Position numbers and translations under genes: made by a program
Notes under the pieces: generated by a model
Told to the model about the DNA's origin: nothing
What the model saw: only the letters and a program-made list of their open reading frames with translations
Database searches by the model: none
Assembly: GCA_003996215.1 (NCBI GenBank)
Contig: QJPP01000031.1
Coordinates: 1-64,000 of the forward strand
Origin: Jaltomata sinuosa
Taxonomy: Eukaryota > Streptophyta > Magnoliopsida > Solanales > Solanaceae
Length of the DNA: 64,000 nucleotides
Direction of reading: 5' to 3'
Shown: positions 1 to 11,544 of the stretch, one piece after another
How the letters are laid out: each line of letters starts with the position of its first letter
How positions within the stretch are numbered: the stretch's first letter is position 1

Positions 1-1
1 T

Positions 2-2686
2 CGGCAGCTAAATAGGGTGGCAGTGAAGAATAGGTATCCGATGCCGAGGATTGATGATTTGTTTGACCAGCTTCAGGGTTCAGTCGTGTTTTCGAAGATT
101 GATTGAGGTCCGGCTACCATCAGCTGAGGATTAGGGCGGAGGACATCCCTAAGACAGCATTCAGGACACATTATGGCCATTATGAGTTCCTGGTGATGTC
201 TTTTGGGTTGACTAATGCCCCCGCAGCCTTTATGAACTTGATGCACAGGGTTCTTGGCCCGTATTTGGACTCATTTGTGATAGTTTTTATAAACGACATC
301 TTGGTAGACTCGCGTAGTAGAGATGAGCATGAACAACACTTGAGGGTTATACTCCAGACATTGAGAGACCATCGTCTTTATGCCAAGTTCTCAAAGTGTG
401 AGTTTTGGCTTGAGTCAGTTGCATTCCTAGGGCACGTGGTGTCTAAGGATGGGATTAGGGTTGATCTGGGAAAGATTTCAGCGGTTTGTGAGTGGCCTAG
501 ACCTACTACTGCTACTTAGGTTCGCAGCTTTATTGGGTTAGTAGGTTACTACAGATGGTTCGTTGAGGGATTTTCTTCCATAGCAGCACCCTTGACTATG
601 CTGACTAGAAAGGATGTCCCATTTCAGTGGTCGGATCAATGTGAGGATAGCTTCAAGAGGCTTAAGGCCTTATTGACTTCAGCTCCAGTTCTGACTTTGC
701 CGGTTGAGGGTCAGAGCTTCTCCGTGTATTGTGATGCTTCTGGGGTTGGTCTTGGTTGTGTGTTGATGCAGCAGGGTCGAGTAATAGCATATGCGTCGAG
801 ACAGCTGAAGGTTCACGAGCGCAACTACCCCACTCATGACTTAGAGTTGGTGGCGGTAGATTTCGCGCTCAAGATCTGGAGGCATTACCTATATGGAGTT
901 CACTGTGAGATCTTCACCGATCACCGTAGTCTTCAGTATATCACGAGTCAGTGAAAGTTTAACTCGAGACATAGGAGATGGGTAGAGTTACTAAAGGACT
1001 ATGATTTCACTATTTTGTATCATCCGGGAAAGGCAAACATGGTAGCGGATGCCTTGAGCCGGAAGGCAGTTAGTATGGGTAGCCTAGCTTCTCTCTCAGT
1101 TTCAGAGCGACCGTTGGCCTTAGACATCCAGTCTTTGGCTAACAGTTTGGTTAGGCTTGACTTGTCGGATCCTAGCAGAGTTCTCGCCAGTATTGAGGTT
1201 CGTTCTACTTTGATTGATCAGATTCAGAGTTGTCAGTTTGAGGATCAGCAGTTGTATGACCTTCATGATCTGGTTGTTCAGGGTGAGACCAGTCGGGCTA
1301 CTCTAGATTCAGATGGGGTTCTGAGGTTTGATAGTCGCCTTTGTGTTCCTAGGATTAGTGATTTGATTCAGTTGATACTTCACGAGGCACATTGTACTAG
1401 ATACTCCATTCACCCTGGCACAGCAAAGATGTATAGAGACTTGAGGCAGCTTTACTGGTGGAGTGGTATGAAGCGGGATATAGCGGATTTCGTATCTCGA
1501 TGCTTGAACTGTCAGCAGGTTAAGTTCGAGCACATGAGACCTGGTGGTTTGATGCAGCGACTTCCCATCCCTGAGTGGAAGTGGGAAGGGATTACTATGG
1601 ACTTCGTTGTTGGTTTACCTCGTACTTCTCATGGGTTTGATTCCATATGGGTAATTGTTGATAGGCTGACTAAGTCAGCACATTTCTTGCCGGTTCAGAC
1701 TTCTTATGGCGTAGAGAGGTTAGCTCAGATCTACCTTCGTGAGATTGTTCGATTGCACGGGGTCCCAGCTTCTATTATTTCAGACCGCGGCACCCAGTTT
1801 ACATCTCAGTTTTGGAGGGCTATTCAGCGAGATTTGGGTACAGAGGTTCATCTTAGTACCGCATTCCACCCTCAGACAGATGGCCAATCGGAGAGGACCA
1901 TTTAGGTCCTGGAGGACATGCTTCGGGCCTGTGTTCTTGACTTTGGAGGTTCTTTGGATCAGTTTGTTCCCTTGGCAAATTTTACTTATAATTACAGCTT
2001 CCATTCGAGTATTGGCATGGCACCTTTTGAGGCTTTGTATGGCAGGCGTTGCAGATCACTGGTAGGTTGGTTTGATGGTTTTTAGTGCTGGGCCACAGAG
2101 CACAGATTTGCTTCGAGATTCCTTAGACCGAGTCCGAGTGATTCAGGACAGACTTCGGGCAGCTCAGAGCAGGCAGAAAAGTTATGCTGATCGTAGGCTT
2201 CGTGCCTTGGAGTTTAGTGTCGGTGACTTGGTGTTTCTTCGTGTATCGCCCATGAAGGGCGTGATGAGATTTGGTAGGCGGGGCAAGCTTAGCCCCAGGT
2301 ACATTGGGCCGTTTGAGATTCTTCAGAGGGTTGGTAGCGTTGCCTATCAGCTAGCCTTGCCTCTGATGTTTTCAGCTATACATCCTATATTTCATGTTTC
2401 GATGTTGCGTCGGTATGTCCCAGATGAGTCTCATGTGTTACAGTGGGATTTAGTTCAGTTGGGTGAGGGTTTAGCCTTTGTTGAGGAGCCGACAGCTATT
2501 TTGGCCAGAGATGTCAGGAGATTGAGGTCTTGAGAGATCCCGGTTGTTAAGGTTCAGTGGAGGCACCGTCCAATCGAGGAGGCTACCTGGGAGACCGAGA
2601 GAGATATGCGGGCCCAGTATCCGCAGCTGTTTGAGCCTTCAGGTACCCCCTTGACCTTGACTTTCGAGGACGAAAGCCCTTTTTAG
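2..2686 (+). pseudogene. pol: gypsy pol: RT (partial), RNase H, integrase, chromodomain
   Basis: This is a decayed polyprotein for reverse transcription and integration. Reading starts in RT ([17 protein letters not shown]). One base is missing near 103, where the expected [10 protein letters not shown] becomes KID-stop. RT continues to the catalytic box near 286-297, which reads FIND instead of FIDD, so a metal-binding Asp is Asn. RNase H follows (about 700-950), then the integrase zinc region (HEAHCTRYSIH at about 1381-1413, CLNC at about 1504-1515) and the core with ISDRGTQF. Stops fall at 517-519, 952-954 and 1903-1905. A frameshift lies near 2075, and there is a further stop at 2531-2533. 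The chromodomain (VQWRHRPIEEATWE and following) ends at the natural TAG at 2684-2686. It cannot be functional. Confidence 0.9.
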
Positions 2687-2696
2687 TAGTGGATGA

Positions 2697-5600
2697 TGTA
2701 ATTACCCTTCTGGTCATTTCCACGTATAAGTTTTGAAGCCAAGCAAGTCGGCAAAAGTAATCGTAAGATCTTTAACAAATTTCCTGAACTTTAGGTAAAA
2801 TGTCTTGGAGCTTTTCTCCCAATATATAAAGATTTAGAAGTCCCCCGAAATACCAAATCGAAGGTCTACGAGTCTAGTTTCCAACGCACAAAACCTCACG
2901 TCCAACTGATCTCGGAGTAACAAGTTATGACTGTTTTACCGCGGACTGTCTGGCAGAAAACGGGTTGCGAACCGGGTCGCGAATCGGGTCGGGTTAAACT
3001 CGATTTAAGCCTCAACTTCACGTTTTAAGACGCCATTTCATTTCCGAAACAGTGATAAAACATAAGGGAGAATTCCAAGAGAGTTCTTGAGTATCAAAAT
3101 CGTGCGTTGGTGAATTGCGAGTCTAGATTTAAGAATTTTATTAATATCACGTGCATTTGAAAATATTTTATCTAAAAGTTGAATTTGGTAAAAATTATAT
3201 TATTATTGCCTTTTCAAAATATTTTAAAGGTTTATGAAAAATATTTTTGTTACGATATAATGGTATATGTATTTATTTTATAAGGTTTTTATACATTGTA
3301 TTATTTTATCGGAGATAGTAAATTTAGCTATGTTGAAAATTATTATTATAATATAGTAGGTTTTATTGGAAATAATTTTCTATGAATTATGGTATATTTA
3401 AAAAGTTATATTTATTTTAGCACGAATTTATGCAATACCCAAATATATACATCATGGGACTAAAGGTAGATATGGTGTGTCACCTCTACTTCCACGTGGA
3501 AGTAGAGGGAGTGAACAACAAGTGAGTAGGCAGATAGTACTGCCACTTTTTAGCATGATAATTAATTGCTAGTTATGGTCCCATTGATTTTAATTGTAAA
3601 ATCCAGCTAGTTATGGTCCCATTGATTTTAATTGTCAAATGGATTTTCTAAAACTTAAGTTAGAGTAAGGAATGGGAAGAATGAACTGCTACTCTTTTTA
3701 AATACAAACAATATATCATTCTAACAACATGTGTAGCGTTGAAGAAGGTCTTGGTGGAGGAAAAAAAAAGTATGCTGGTGATTTATCTGATTCGCAAAAG
3801 AAAATCAATTATCTACGTCAAGTTATTCAAGCTCAAATCCGATTCTGATTTAGTTTTGGATTTTCTCGGAGTGGTTCGAGCTTGGACATCATCTTAGCAG
3901 CTTGTCATCGGACGACAGGTAGGTTACGGTTTATTTTCCCTAGACTCCGTATATATAGAATAAAATTGTATTAATGGGCATCCTTGGGTTGGTTTATTAG
4001 GTTGGTACCATAGACCTTGACCGCTTTATTCATGTCCGCCTATTTTTATTCCTCCGTTGCTTGTAGTATTTGCGGATATATTTTATTTACCCTTGTGGTC
4101 CTGTGAGGCCTTGTTGACTCTGGAACATAGAAGGTGGGATTTTGGGAATGTCCGCGAGTCCCGGGCATAGAATTATCCTTCTAGGCTGGTTATGCTTGCT
4201 GAGTAGCTGTGGGCCTGTGCAGGGTCGATAGGTTGATTGTGAGCTGCTGGGCAGCTACTGTGTGTGATCATACTATTTCCATGCCTATAAAGAGGTTTTA
4301 TCCATGTTTTACTATGGTTTTGGCTTCGGGCCTACTGGCACTATTTTCTAAACCTTGCATGGCCCGGGGGGCCCGTTTTTGATGGAAATAATTTGGAAAT
4401 GGTTTGATTTAACTTGGGTATATTTTTGGGCAAGAAAGTAAAATTATGTTTAAAATCATCAGTTTTACGATTATCGCTAGCCTTTGCAAGGCCGGGGTGC
4501 TAGTTGAGTTTTCTTGTTACTTGAGATGATTTTTAGCCTCGGTCGGACCGAGCACCTGAGATGACTTTTTACTGTTTAGACCCGGTTATGCCCGGGCACC
4601 CTTGGAGGGGTTTTTGAGACATTTTCCTACTACTTTAGTCCTGGACAGGGTCTGGGCATTGCATATTCGAGACTGGGTTTCTATCTTGATACCAGACTTG
4701 CTTCCGGACGACATGTGTTCATACTGAGTTTTAGTATGGGGTCTGGGACCTCCATGGACCTTGCCATCCGGGCCAGGGGCTACGGGCTGCATGTGCTAGA
4801 GGAGGGGTATACGGCGGAGTAGAGGTATACGGGCAGTGTCCTTCCATGGAACCTACCTGCTGGGCCGGATCGGCACCGGAGGAGGTACATACAGAGATAC
4901 CATGGCACTTGAGATCTTCATGCATCATATCATTCATGGTTCGAGGTTCCACCCTTGTTTGTTGTTTGCTGATTGTATGCTCCGGTAGTATGGGATGCCG
5001 GAGGGTTTGTTTTCACTTGTTTGTGTGCCTCGGTTGCATGGGCGGCCGAGGGACTATAGGTAGACTCTTTCTATTTACTTGTAGAATTATTTCCTGTTAC
5101 GGTTAATTATGAAATTGGTTACTGCTAGATTGTTAGTTGTTGGGTGTGAGATTGATATGATTAGTTGGGCTTGATTCATGTCTCTTAGTATGCCTATCAT
5201 TACTATTTCTCTCTTCTTCTTACACTTGAGGTTACCGGTATACCGTCCATTTCGTAAAATTATTATGTATACACTGTTATTGCAAGGACCCCAGGTGCGT
5301 TATTTCTTACTTTCACCTGTGCCTATGGTGTGTATATTCTGCTTACTGGCCTCACATGTGGTTCTGTTGATTTCCCTCTAGACTAGTTCCTGTGTACCTT
5401 TCGTTGATTTTTGTGACTGCTTGCTTCTATTCTGTCTATTACTATGCTTTTATCTTATATGTGCCCAGTCGGCCTATGATACCTACTGGGTACCTTATGC
5501 TTCGCATTTGGTGCTCAACCCTACCCCCTGCATCTTTGGGTGCAGATCCTAGCGTGGGCCATCGCCGTTAGATCATTGTGATTCGTGCTTGGAGATCTGC

Positions 5601-5880
5601 TGGGGACTACTTCAGACTGAGGGTGAGCTCTTGGTGATCGTAGCTTAGCTTTAGTTTATCTTTTGCTTCATGTACTCTATTACCATTCAGAGACATTTGT
5701 ATATATTGTTTGGATCGTTTGCACTCCATGTATGTATTTATAGTCCTTTTATCTGTTCTCTTCATCTTGTTCTCTTATTTGTTAGATAGTAGCCCATTAT
5801 TAACTGTTCTGGGCTATGGGGATTGGTTCACCTACGGGGGGTTGTAGGTGCCATCATGACCGAGAAATTGGGTCGTGACA
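2697..5880 (+). repeat. 3' LTR of element T1, about 3.18 kb
   Basis: The LTR begins TGTAATTACCCTTCTGG directly after the end of pol and a short purine-rich stretch (AGTAGTGGATGA). It ends GGTCGTGACA, giving the usual TG...CA termini. A second copy in the same orientation lies at 30099-33278, and the two align over nearly their whole length with scattered substitutions and some indels. About 300 bases in, there is a small CG-rich cluster (GGGTCGCGAATCGGGTCGGG near 2973-2992) followed by a TATA-like GATTTAAG. At 3568-3634 a 29-base segment is directly duplicated with 38-base spacing. Short open frames in it, such as 5178-5381, are hydrophobic, are not held intact between the copies and are not called as genes. 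Confidence 0.92.
3483..3508. repeat. perfect 26-base palindrome with G-box core in T1 LTR
   Basis: The two 13-base arms starting CCTCTACTTCCAC are exact reverse complements, and CACGTG (a plant G-box) is at the centre. The equivalent site in the solo LTR copy is 30874-30899, where the palindrome is imperfect but largely kept. Confidence 0.85.
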
Positions 5881-5885
5881 CAAGG
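5881..5885. other. probable right target-site copy (CAAGG) of element T1
   Basis: These five bases follow the LTR end TGACA. The host gag continues here, and the intact relative at about 14112-14125 reads CCTCAAGGTGGGGTA without an insertion. The left copy would be outside the window, so the duplication is inferred. Confidence 0.5.
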
Positions 5886-6868
5886 TGGGGTAGCATCCCA
5901 GGTTCATGATTTTGTCCGGAAGAACCCACCAAAATTTTGGGGTTCAAGAGTGAGTGAGGACCCACTTAACTTTATTGATGAAGTGAAGAAGATATTTGAT
6001 GTTATGTAAGTGGTTGGTGCTGATTGTGTGGAGCTCGCATCCTACCAAGTGAAGGATGTAGCTCATATCTGGTTTACCCAATTGAGGAGGCTAAAGCTAG
6101 GGACGTGGTCCCTATGACTTGGGAGTGTTTCGAGAGGGCTTTCCTTGACCGGTTCTTTCCCCGAGAATTGAGGCAAGCAAAGACTGAGGAGTTTGTGAAC
6201 TTGAGATAGGGGTTGATATCAGTCCAGGAGTATAGTTTGAAGTTCACTTAGTTATCAAGGTATTCCCCTTCTATGGTAGCGGACCCGCATGACCAAATGA
6301 GTAAGTTTATCTATGGAGTTTCAGACATGGTGAAGGAGTGCAGGTCTGCTATGCTGTGGAGCGATATGAATATTTCTAGACTCATGATTCATGCTCACCA
6401 GATCGAGAGGAAAAATCTTAGGGAGATGGCTAGGGAGAACAAGAGAGTTAGATCCGAGAGTTCAGGTTTTGGACATTAGAGGTCCAGTGGCGAAAATCAC
6501 TCTTCATTTCAAAAGAAGTCATCAGGACCCGTTCATTCTTCTGCTAGTGCTCCTACCCAGGCCCCAAGGCCTCATCATGATCAGAGTGGTAGAGGATTTG
6601 GTTCTCATTTGCAGTCTTAGGGGAGTGTTACTAGAGGACCATCCCATCCCATTTGCAACAAGTGTGGGAAGAATCACCCGAGAGAGTGTCATGCGGGCAC
6701 GGGAGCATGCTTTGGATATGGAAAAGCTAGACACATGATTATAGATTCCCCTTCAAATAAGAAGGGGCAGGGTGGTAGTAGGTCTTAGGCTATTCCAGCA
6801 GCCCCAGGAGGTTGACCAGTCCTGCAGGGCACAGCTTCTAGTTATGGTGGTCAGCGCTAGAACCATCT
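5881..6868 (+). pseudogene. gag: gag of a D-family gypsy element, interrupted by T1
   Basis: This is the structural protein of a retrotransposon, starting in mid-protein because T1 was inserted upstream. The segment beginning VSEDPLNFIDEVKKIF and continuing CVELASYQVKDVAHIW is nearly the same as the gag fragment at about 14179-14391, which identifies the family. There are stops (for example GTTATGTAA near 6002-6010) and several frameshifts. A degenerate double zinc knuckle is visible near 6652-6760: CNKCGKNHPREC, then CFGYGKARHMIIDS, in which two of the expected Cys are Tyr and Ser. The segment 6024-6479 carries the conserved gag core in two frames. It is non-functional. Confidence 0.8.
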
Positions 6869-6875
6869 TTATGCT

Positions 6876-7690
6876 ATGTCCTATCGTCAGGACCAGGAGG
6901 GTTCCCCAGATGTTATCACTGGTATGTTGAAAGTTTTCTCTTTCGATGTGTATGCTTTGTTGGACCCCAGTGCCTCTTTATCTTTTGTGACTCTTTATGT
7001 AGCATGGAAATTTGAAATTTGTCCTGAATTGCTTTTAGAACCCTTTTGCGTTTCTACCCCTATTAGTGAGTCAGTCTTAGCCAAAAGAATCTACCAAAAT
7101 TGCCCTATCTCGTTCCTTCATAGAGTCACTTCAGCGGATTTAGTAAAGTTGGAGATGACAGATTTTGATGTTATTCTTGGTATGGATTGGCTACATTCTT
7201 GTTATGCTTCTGTTGATTGTCGTACTCGGGTTGTCAGTTTCAAGTTTCCAAATGAACCCATTTTAGAATGGCAAGGTAGTCCCCCTTTCTCGAAAGGTCG
7301 TTTCATATCTTATCTTAAGGATAGGAAGATGATTTAAAAGGGGTATGTTTATCATATAGTCCAAGATATGGACACGGAGTCTGAAACCCCATCCCTTCAG
7401 ACTGTTCCTTTTGTGAATGAGTTTCCAGAAGTATTTCCCAAGGATTTTGCCAGAGTCTCTCCCGAGCGGGAGATCTACTTTGGGATAGATCTTCTCCCAG
7501 ATACAAATCCTATCTCTATTCCTCCGTATAAAATGGCTCCCCCGGAGCTTATGTAGTTAAAGGATCTTCTTGATAAGGGTTTCATCAGGCCTAGGTTTTC
7601 TCTATGGGGTGCCCCAATTTTATTTGTTCGAAAGAAAGATGGTTCTCTTAGAATGTGTATTGACTATAGTCACTTGAACAAGGTCACAAT
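6876..7690 (+). pseudogene. pol: D-family protease and start of reverse transcriptase, truncated
   Basis: The aspartic protease region starts with MSYRQDQEGSPDVITG and has LLDPSASLSFV where related elements have a D-S/P-G-A/S triad. It ends with the typical DVILGMDWLHSCYASVDC block (about 7167-7220). The RT N-terminal linker follows ([15 protein letters not shown], then [14 protein letters not shown]), with a stop at 7554-7556. It continues as [12 protein letters not shown] and [21 protein letters not shown]. Sequence similarity to RT stops at about 7690, where LTR sequence of the C-family begins. The catalytic RT boxes are absent, so this is a truncated relic. Confidence 0.8.
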
Positions 7691-8312
7691 TCCCAAAATG
7701 TCACTAATTTTCTGGACAAAATTTCCCTTCAGGTGGTGTGGGGTGTGACATGCGGTTTGAACATCATGATGTGCGCATCGCATACCTTATTTATCTGAAC
7801 CAGTGACTCATTCGACTTGGGAGACATCATGGGAATGGGTGCGATTCACACTAAGAGTTGTGCAGATTGCACAGTGACAACACCCCGTGAAAGATCCTTT
7901 AGGCAATCCAAAGCTTCATGCTGTGGGAAGTGCGGAATGCACCACAACTTGTGCATGTCGCACAAGCGCCGCATCTCAGGGTAGATTCTTCATCTTTTTG
8001 CGATCACTTCACACGCCACTCCTTTTAAGCTCTCTTTGGGTCCATTTCCTTGTTTTCCATCTTTGATCACAAGTACTTGCATATACATTAATAAAGGCCA
8101 TACGAAACTTTAAATCTATTCAAAACATAGCAATAATTCATGGATAAAGGCTCAATAAGTTGGTAGATTACTGACTTATCAAACCCCCAAACTTGAACTA
8201 TTACTTGTCCTCAAGCAAGATACTCATAAGGCAAAGAATGAATTATGCTCTAGACTCAATCAAGGCACAAAAGACTGATCTATACTAAAAATTAAGAAAA
8301 AGAGTAAACAAA
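7691..8312 (-). mobile_element. C-family (Athila-derived) fragment: LTR end, PPT, short internal piece
   Basis: From about 7691 (CCCAAAATGTCACTAA) the sequence matches the C-family LTRs at 51180-51656 and 61203-61676. It ends GACTTATCA at 8181. Immediately right is AACCCCCAAACTT, which on the minus strand is a polypurine tract, so this is the internal side of a 3' LTR in minus orientation. Internal sequence continues to 8312 and matches 51657-51790. The left end is a junction with D-family RT; the right end is the insertion point of element E. The CG-rich word cluster of this LTR copy is at about 7745-7975. Confidence 0.8.
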
Positions 8313-10492
8313 TGCTACAACCCAGACAGCCACGAGTGGCACCCACCCAACACCCGGATGAGCGAACCAATAGAGTCCAACTCTTAGCATAGCCTAACAG
8401 CTTAAAACCAGCATTCAGAAATGTAAACTAGCATTCAACATAATAAAATCAACTCTATAAAAAAAATATAACCTGCAAAAATCCCTCACTAGAATCTAAA
8501 AGTCATCGTACCAAAAACATCTACCAAAACTAGAGTACGGGGATGCAACCCCAAATATAGATATGGTCTAAGCCCGAAACAAATGGGCTACAACGTAACT
8601 AGATAGATAACAAGGCAGCTTGGTCGAATAACTCACCCTTGATATCTCTGAATGTCAGGCCTACAAGTGAGGTCATGCGTCAACCGCCAAAATATTTCCT
8701 ATACTCACAAAAGACAAGCAAGTGCAGTATCAGTAAACAACCACCGTGTACTGGTAGAATCATCAACCAGTTCTAAATAGACAGTGTTTGAGTAGTACAA
8801 AAATCAAGTAAGAGTACAGAAATACATAGGCAAGTCAACAGGTATTCCTAGACTATAAGTCTCTCCCTAACTTGTCCCCACATGTAAACCACTTCCTAAC
8901 TATGATCAACAAATCCACAACAATAACAAGTGTACCACATTATATATCCCAGACCCACCCTGGATCCCCTCTAGGAAACACCTAAGTGTCAGACAATATA
9001 AACTGATCTATACCAAGACCAAACTCATAAAGCAAGTAACAACCCGACCTCTCAAGGAAGAAAAAACACAACCATAAATCATAACGTAACTTGGTCCACT
9101 CAGGGAACCATTAAATAAAGATGCAACAACACGATAAAGTAAACTCGTACCAAGCGTGGTACCCGAGCCAATCGTTAGTATTATCCCATACCAGATGTGG
9201 TACCCGAGCCAACCGTTAGTATTATCCCATACTAGGCGAGGTACCCGAGCCAACTGAATGTCACATAAATCCATAGTCATAAATAATGAACAATCAACAC
9301 TTGTGAACTAACAAGCAATAACACCTAGTTCATTTCAAAAGACTGAAAACAGGACTTTTGGACATTCCTAAATCATTCCCTAAGCAATACAAAACATATA
9401 AATACCTAGACCAAAGTACACAAACACACAATGCATACAGGAATCAATAACCATCACCTACCTTAAATTATTCCAAGCTCTATTGAACCAGAGCTTTTCC
9501 CCTTCCAGGATCCCTTGCTTGTTCTTGGTCTAAAAACAAATACACAGTAACCAAAAATCAATTCTCATGGCCTACAAATTACCCAGATTATGAAAAATCC
9601 CAAACCTCAGTCCAACTATGATCATTCCACCCATTCCCGGGCTCTCCCACCATTAATTTGCCTAAATTCATCATTTTTACGGATTCCCTTAGCGAATTAT
9701 GGCTAAGTAATCATTACGCATTACCAAGAATTCTAGCACCCTAGAATCTCCTTTTTCCCTGGATTCTACCATTCCTAGATCATCCCAACCTTTCCCCAAG
9801 TCCACCCCTACCAATTCTATAGCATAGGAAAGATATCACGGAGTTTGGGGAGTAGAATACTTACCTTTAGGATGAAAAACGGTGGAAAACTGGTAGAAAT
9901 CGCCCAAAATTGCCCCCTTCTTCTCCCAAAATGTTTCAAGAAAAACTAAACTATTTTGGGGAAGTTTATACATTAAATCCCATCATGCGCCTCTATAGAA
10001 GTCCGCTACGCTATAGCGATACGGCCGTAGCGGAGTCATCCGCTATGGTGGAGGCTGACTAAAGTTGACTTCCACTGTAGAGGTATTTTCTCCTCTACAA
10101 CAGAGGTCGCCATGGCAGAGTGTCAACCTATATGGCAGTTGATACGGGACAGAAAGTCATAAAATCTCTGAAACTGGTCCATTTTACAACACACTAATTT
10201 TCTTGATGTCCCAAAACAACCCCTTCACGTCAACCTCGATTCCGGGAGTTTTTCTTACCCGAATTCAATTCTGAAAAGTCCCCTGGACTCCTTTATTTCT
10301 TATCTACAAGGATAAATAGCTCAAATCCATACATCTACCCCAATCCTTACCCAGATTTCCCTAGGCCATACCTCGCTCCAAAACTGACTAAGACTAGCCT
10401 AGCCCAGAATTTCAAACTCCCAAACTCGGAGTTTTCTAACTCTAAAAATTGGCACGAATGGTTTTCCTATAACGACGGACCTGGTCATTACA
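8313..10492 (-). repeat. 3' LTR of element E, about 2.18 kb
   Basis: On the minus strand it starts TGTAATGACCAGGTCCGTCG (right edge 10492) and ends near 8313 with GTCTGGGTTGTAGCA. The first 420 bases from the left (about 8330-8745) match the 5' LTR stump at 23335-23748, including the segment GTGAGTGGCACCCACTCAAC in that copy, so the two are the LTRs of one element. A three-fold, slightly degenerate repeat of GTACCCGAGCCAACCG-type sequence is seen at about 9150-9255. A cluster of palindromic words sits at 9985-10140 beside a TATA-like TATAAA (minus strand, 9965-9970). Confidence 0.85.
9985..10140 (-). repeat. palindromic word cluster in E LTR (CGCTATAGCG type)
   Basis: Short dyads are repeated over about 150 bases: CGCTACGCTATAGCGATACG, GGCCGTAGCGGAGTCATCCGC, CCTCTATAGAAG and the pair CCTCTACAACAGAGG. 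On the minus strand the cluster lies directly upstream of the TATA-like element at 9965-9970. It is the equivalent of the clusters in the D, C and T1 LTRs but uses different words. Confidence 0.6.
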
Positions 10493-10620
10493 ACGGATAC
10501 CAATTTACCCATCATTCATCTCTAAATGATCAAACCCAAAAATACAGAAAGTAAAGAGAGAAAAGAGTAGTACCTATATCCTCAAACAAGTGAGGGTACT
10601 TGTCCCGCCTATCCCTCTCG
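10493..10620 (-). pseudogene. pol: 3' end of element E pol (second half of chromodomain)
   Basis: Read on the minus strand from the target site at 10625 leftwards, the sequence gives ETERDRRDKYPHLFEDIGT. This is the expected continuation of the chromodomain that stops at EEATWE beside 18320. It matches the same position of element T1 (WETERDMRAQYPQLFE). The frame then runs to a stop before the 3' LTR begins at 10492. The polypurine tract expected just upstream of the LTR is not clear (AAATTGGTATCCGT). Confidence 0.8.
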
Positions 10621-10625
10621 GTTTC
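10621..10625. other. left target-site duplication GTTTC of C1 element
   Basis: GTTTC precedes TGATAACGCTC, the end of the C-family LTR. The same five bases follow the other end of the element at 18315-18319. Removing the element and one copy restores the chromodomain reading. Confidence 0.9.
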
Positions 10626-11544
10626 TGATAACGCTCAAATCATGCTCTCCAATTAGGAGGTCACGGCGATCGCGTAGTCAAAACAAAATTAATAATTCCC
10701 AATGAGTGTCGGGGTCTTATTCAAGGGAATAATATGGTCGCGATCGAGCTAATAAAGAATCTAAGCAACTTATTGAAGTTCAATTAGGAAAGGGGAAAGA
10801 TAAAATAAAAGGGGGAGTTTTAACTACACTAAAAGATAAAGAAAAACAAATAAAAGATAGATTGATCAATGGCTTTCCTTGCTTTAATCAAGCAAGGAAA
10901 ACAAGGGGGATATGGGCTTGGGAATTCAAATTCAAAAGACTTGCACCCGATTGACACTTAGGTAGTCTTGGTCATAAGTATGGAATGCTATCTCTCAATC
11001 AACAACCACATTTTCGAATGATTTTGGTTAGAACATCATTCGGTGCGATAAACAAGCAACTAATTACCTTGAGGAGGTCGTCCTATTTCTAGCTCGAACC
11101 CTTAAATGGGAGATTCCATGATTGGAGCCATGTCTAGCCTCCAATCTAGATGGATTCCCAAGTTCCCACTATTGAATCTTCCCGAATTTAGGGAAATTCT
11201 CTCCTGAGCAATAACCCAAATCAGAAAACTAAGTCAATGTTTGCAACTATTGACTATAAATTCAAGCAATGGAGGATTCAATAGACCCAAATAATCAAAC
11301 AAGAATAATATCTATATATGAATTCAATAACCCAACTAGTATTATCTCTAATACAAACCCAAAATCTCAAGTCAACAAACATACCAAATAAATAGCAATT
11401 AAGAACAAGAGTTGAAGAATGGAATCTAAAGATTTACAATAAAGAGCATCCAAATCTTCACTCCTATGGTGTTGGTTGATGAACCTTTCTCCCAATCTTG
11501 CTCAAAAGTTATGAAATAACCAAAGATATGTTTCAAGACGGCTT
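10626..11544 (-). repeat. C1 3' LTR, partial, cut by D element
   Basis: It matches 16981-17892 of the 5' LTR base for base over long stretches, with scattered differences. Similarity ends at AGACGGCTT, where D starts TGTAACACC; the 5' LTR reads AGACAGCTTGGAAGAATT here. The missing right part is deleted. Confidence 0.88.

Larger units (their letters stand above)
1..5880 (+). mobile_element. Tekay/Del-type Ty3-gypsy chromovirus, 3' portion (element T1)
   Basis: This is the 3' part of an LTR retrotransposon that enters the window inside its reverse transcriptase. The order RT, RNase H, integrase, chromodomain and then a long LTR is the Ty3-gypsy order, and the chromodomain after integrase marks a chromovirus. 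The strong similarity of its integrase to the minus-strand element at 18320-23170 places both in the Tekay/Del group. The 3' LTR starts with TGTAATTACC at 2697 and ends with TCGTGACA at 5880. The next sequence is gag of another gypsy family, so T1 was inserted into that element; its 5' LTR and the left target duplication lie outside the window. Confidence 0.9.

Noticed and set aside
8308..10497. 8313-10492 as a solo LTR
   Set aside because: The chromodomain end lies directly beside it at 10493-10620 and continues at 18320, so it is the 3' LTR of element E.
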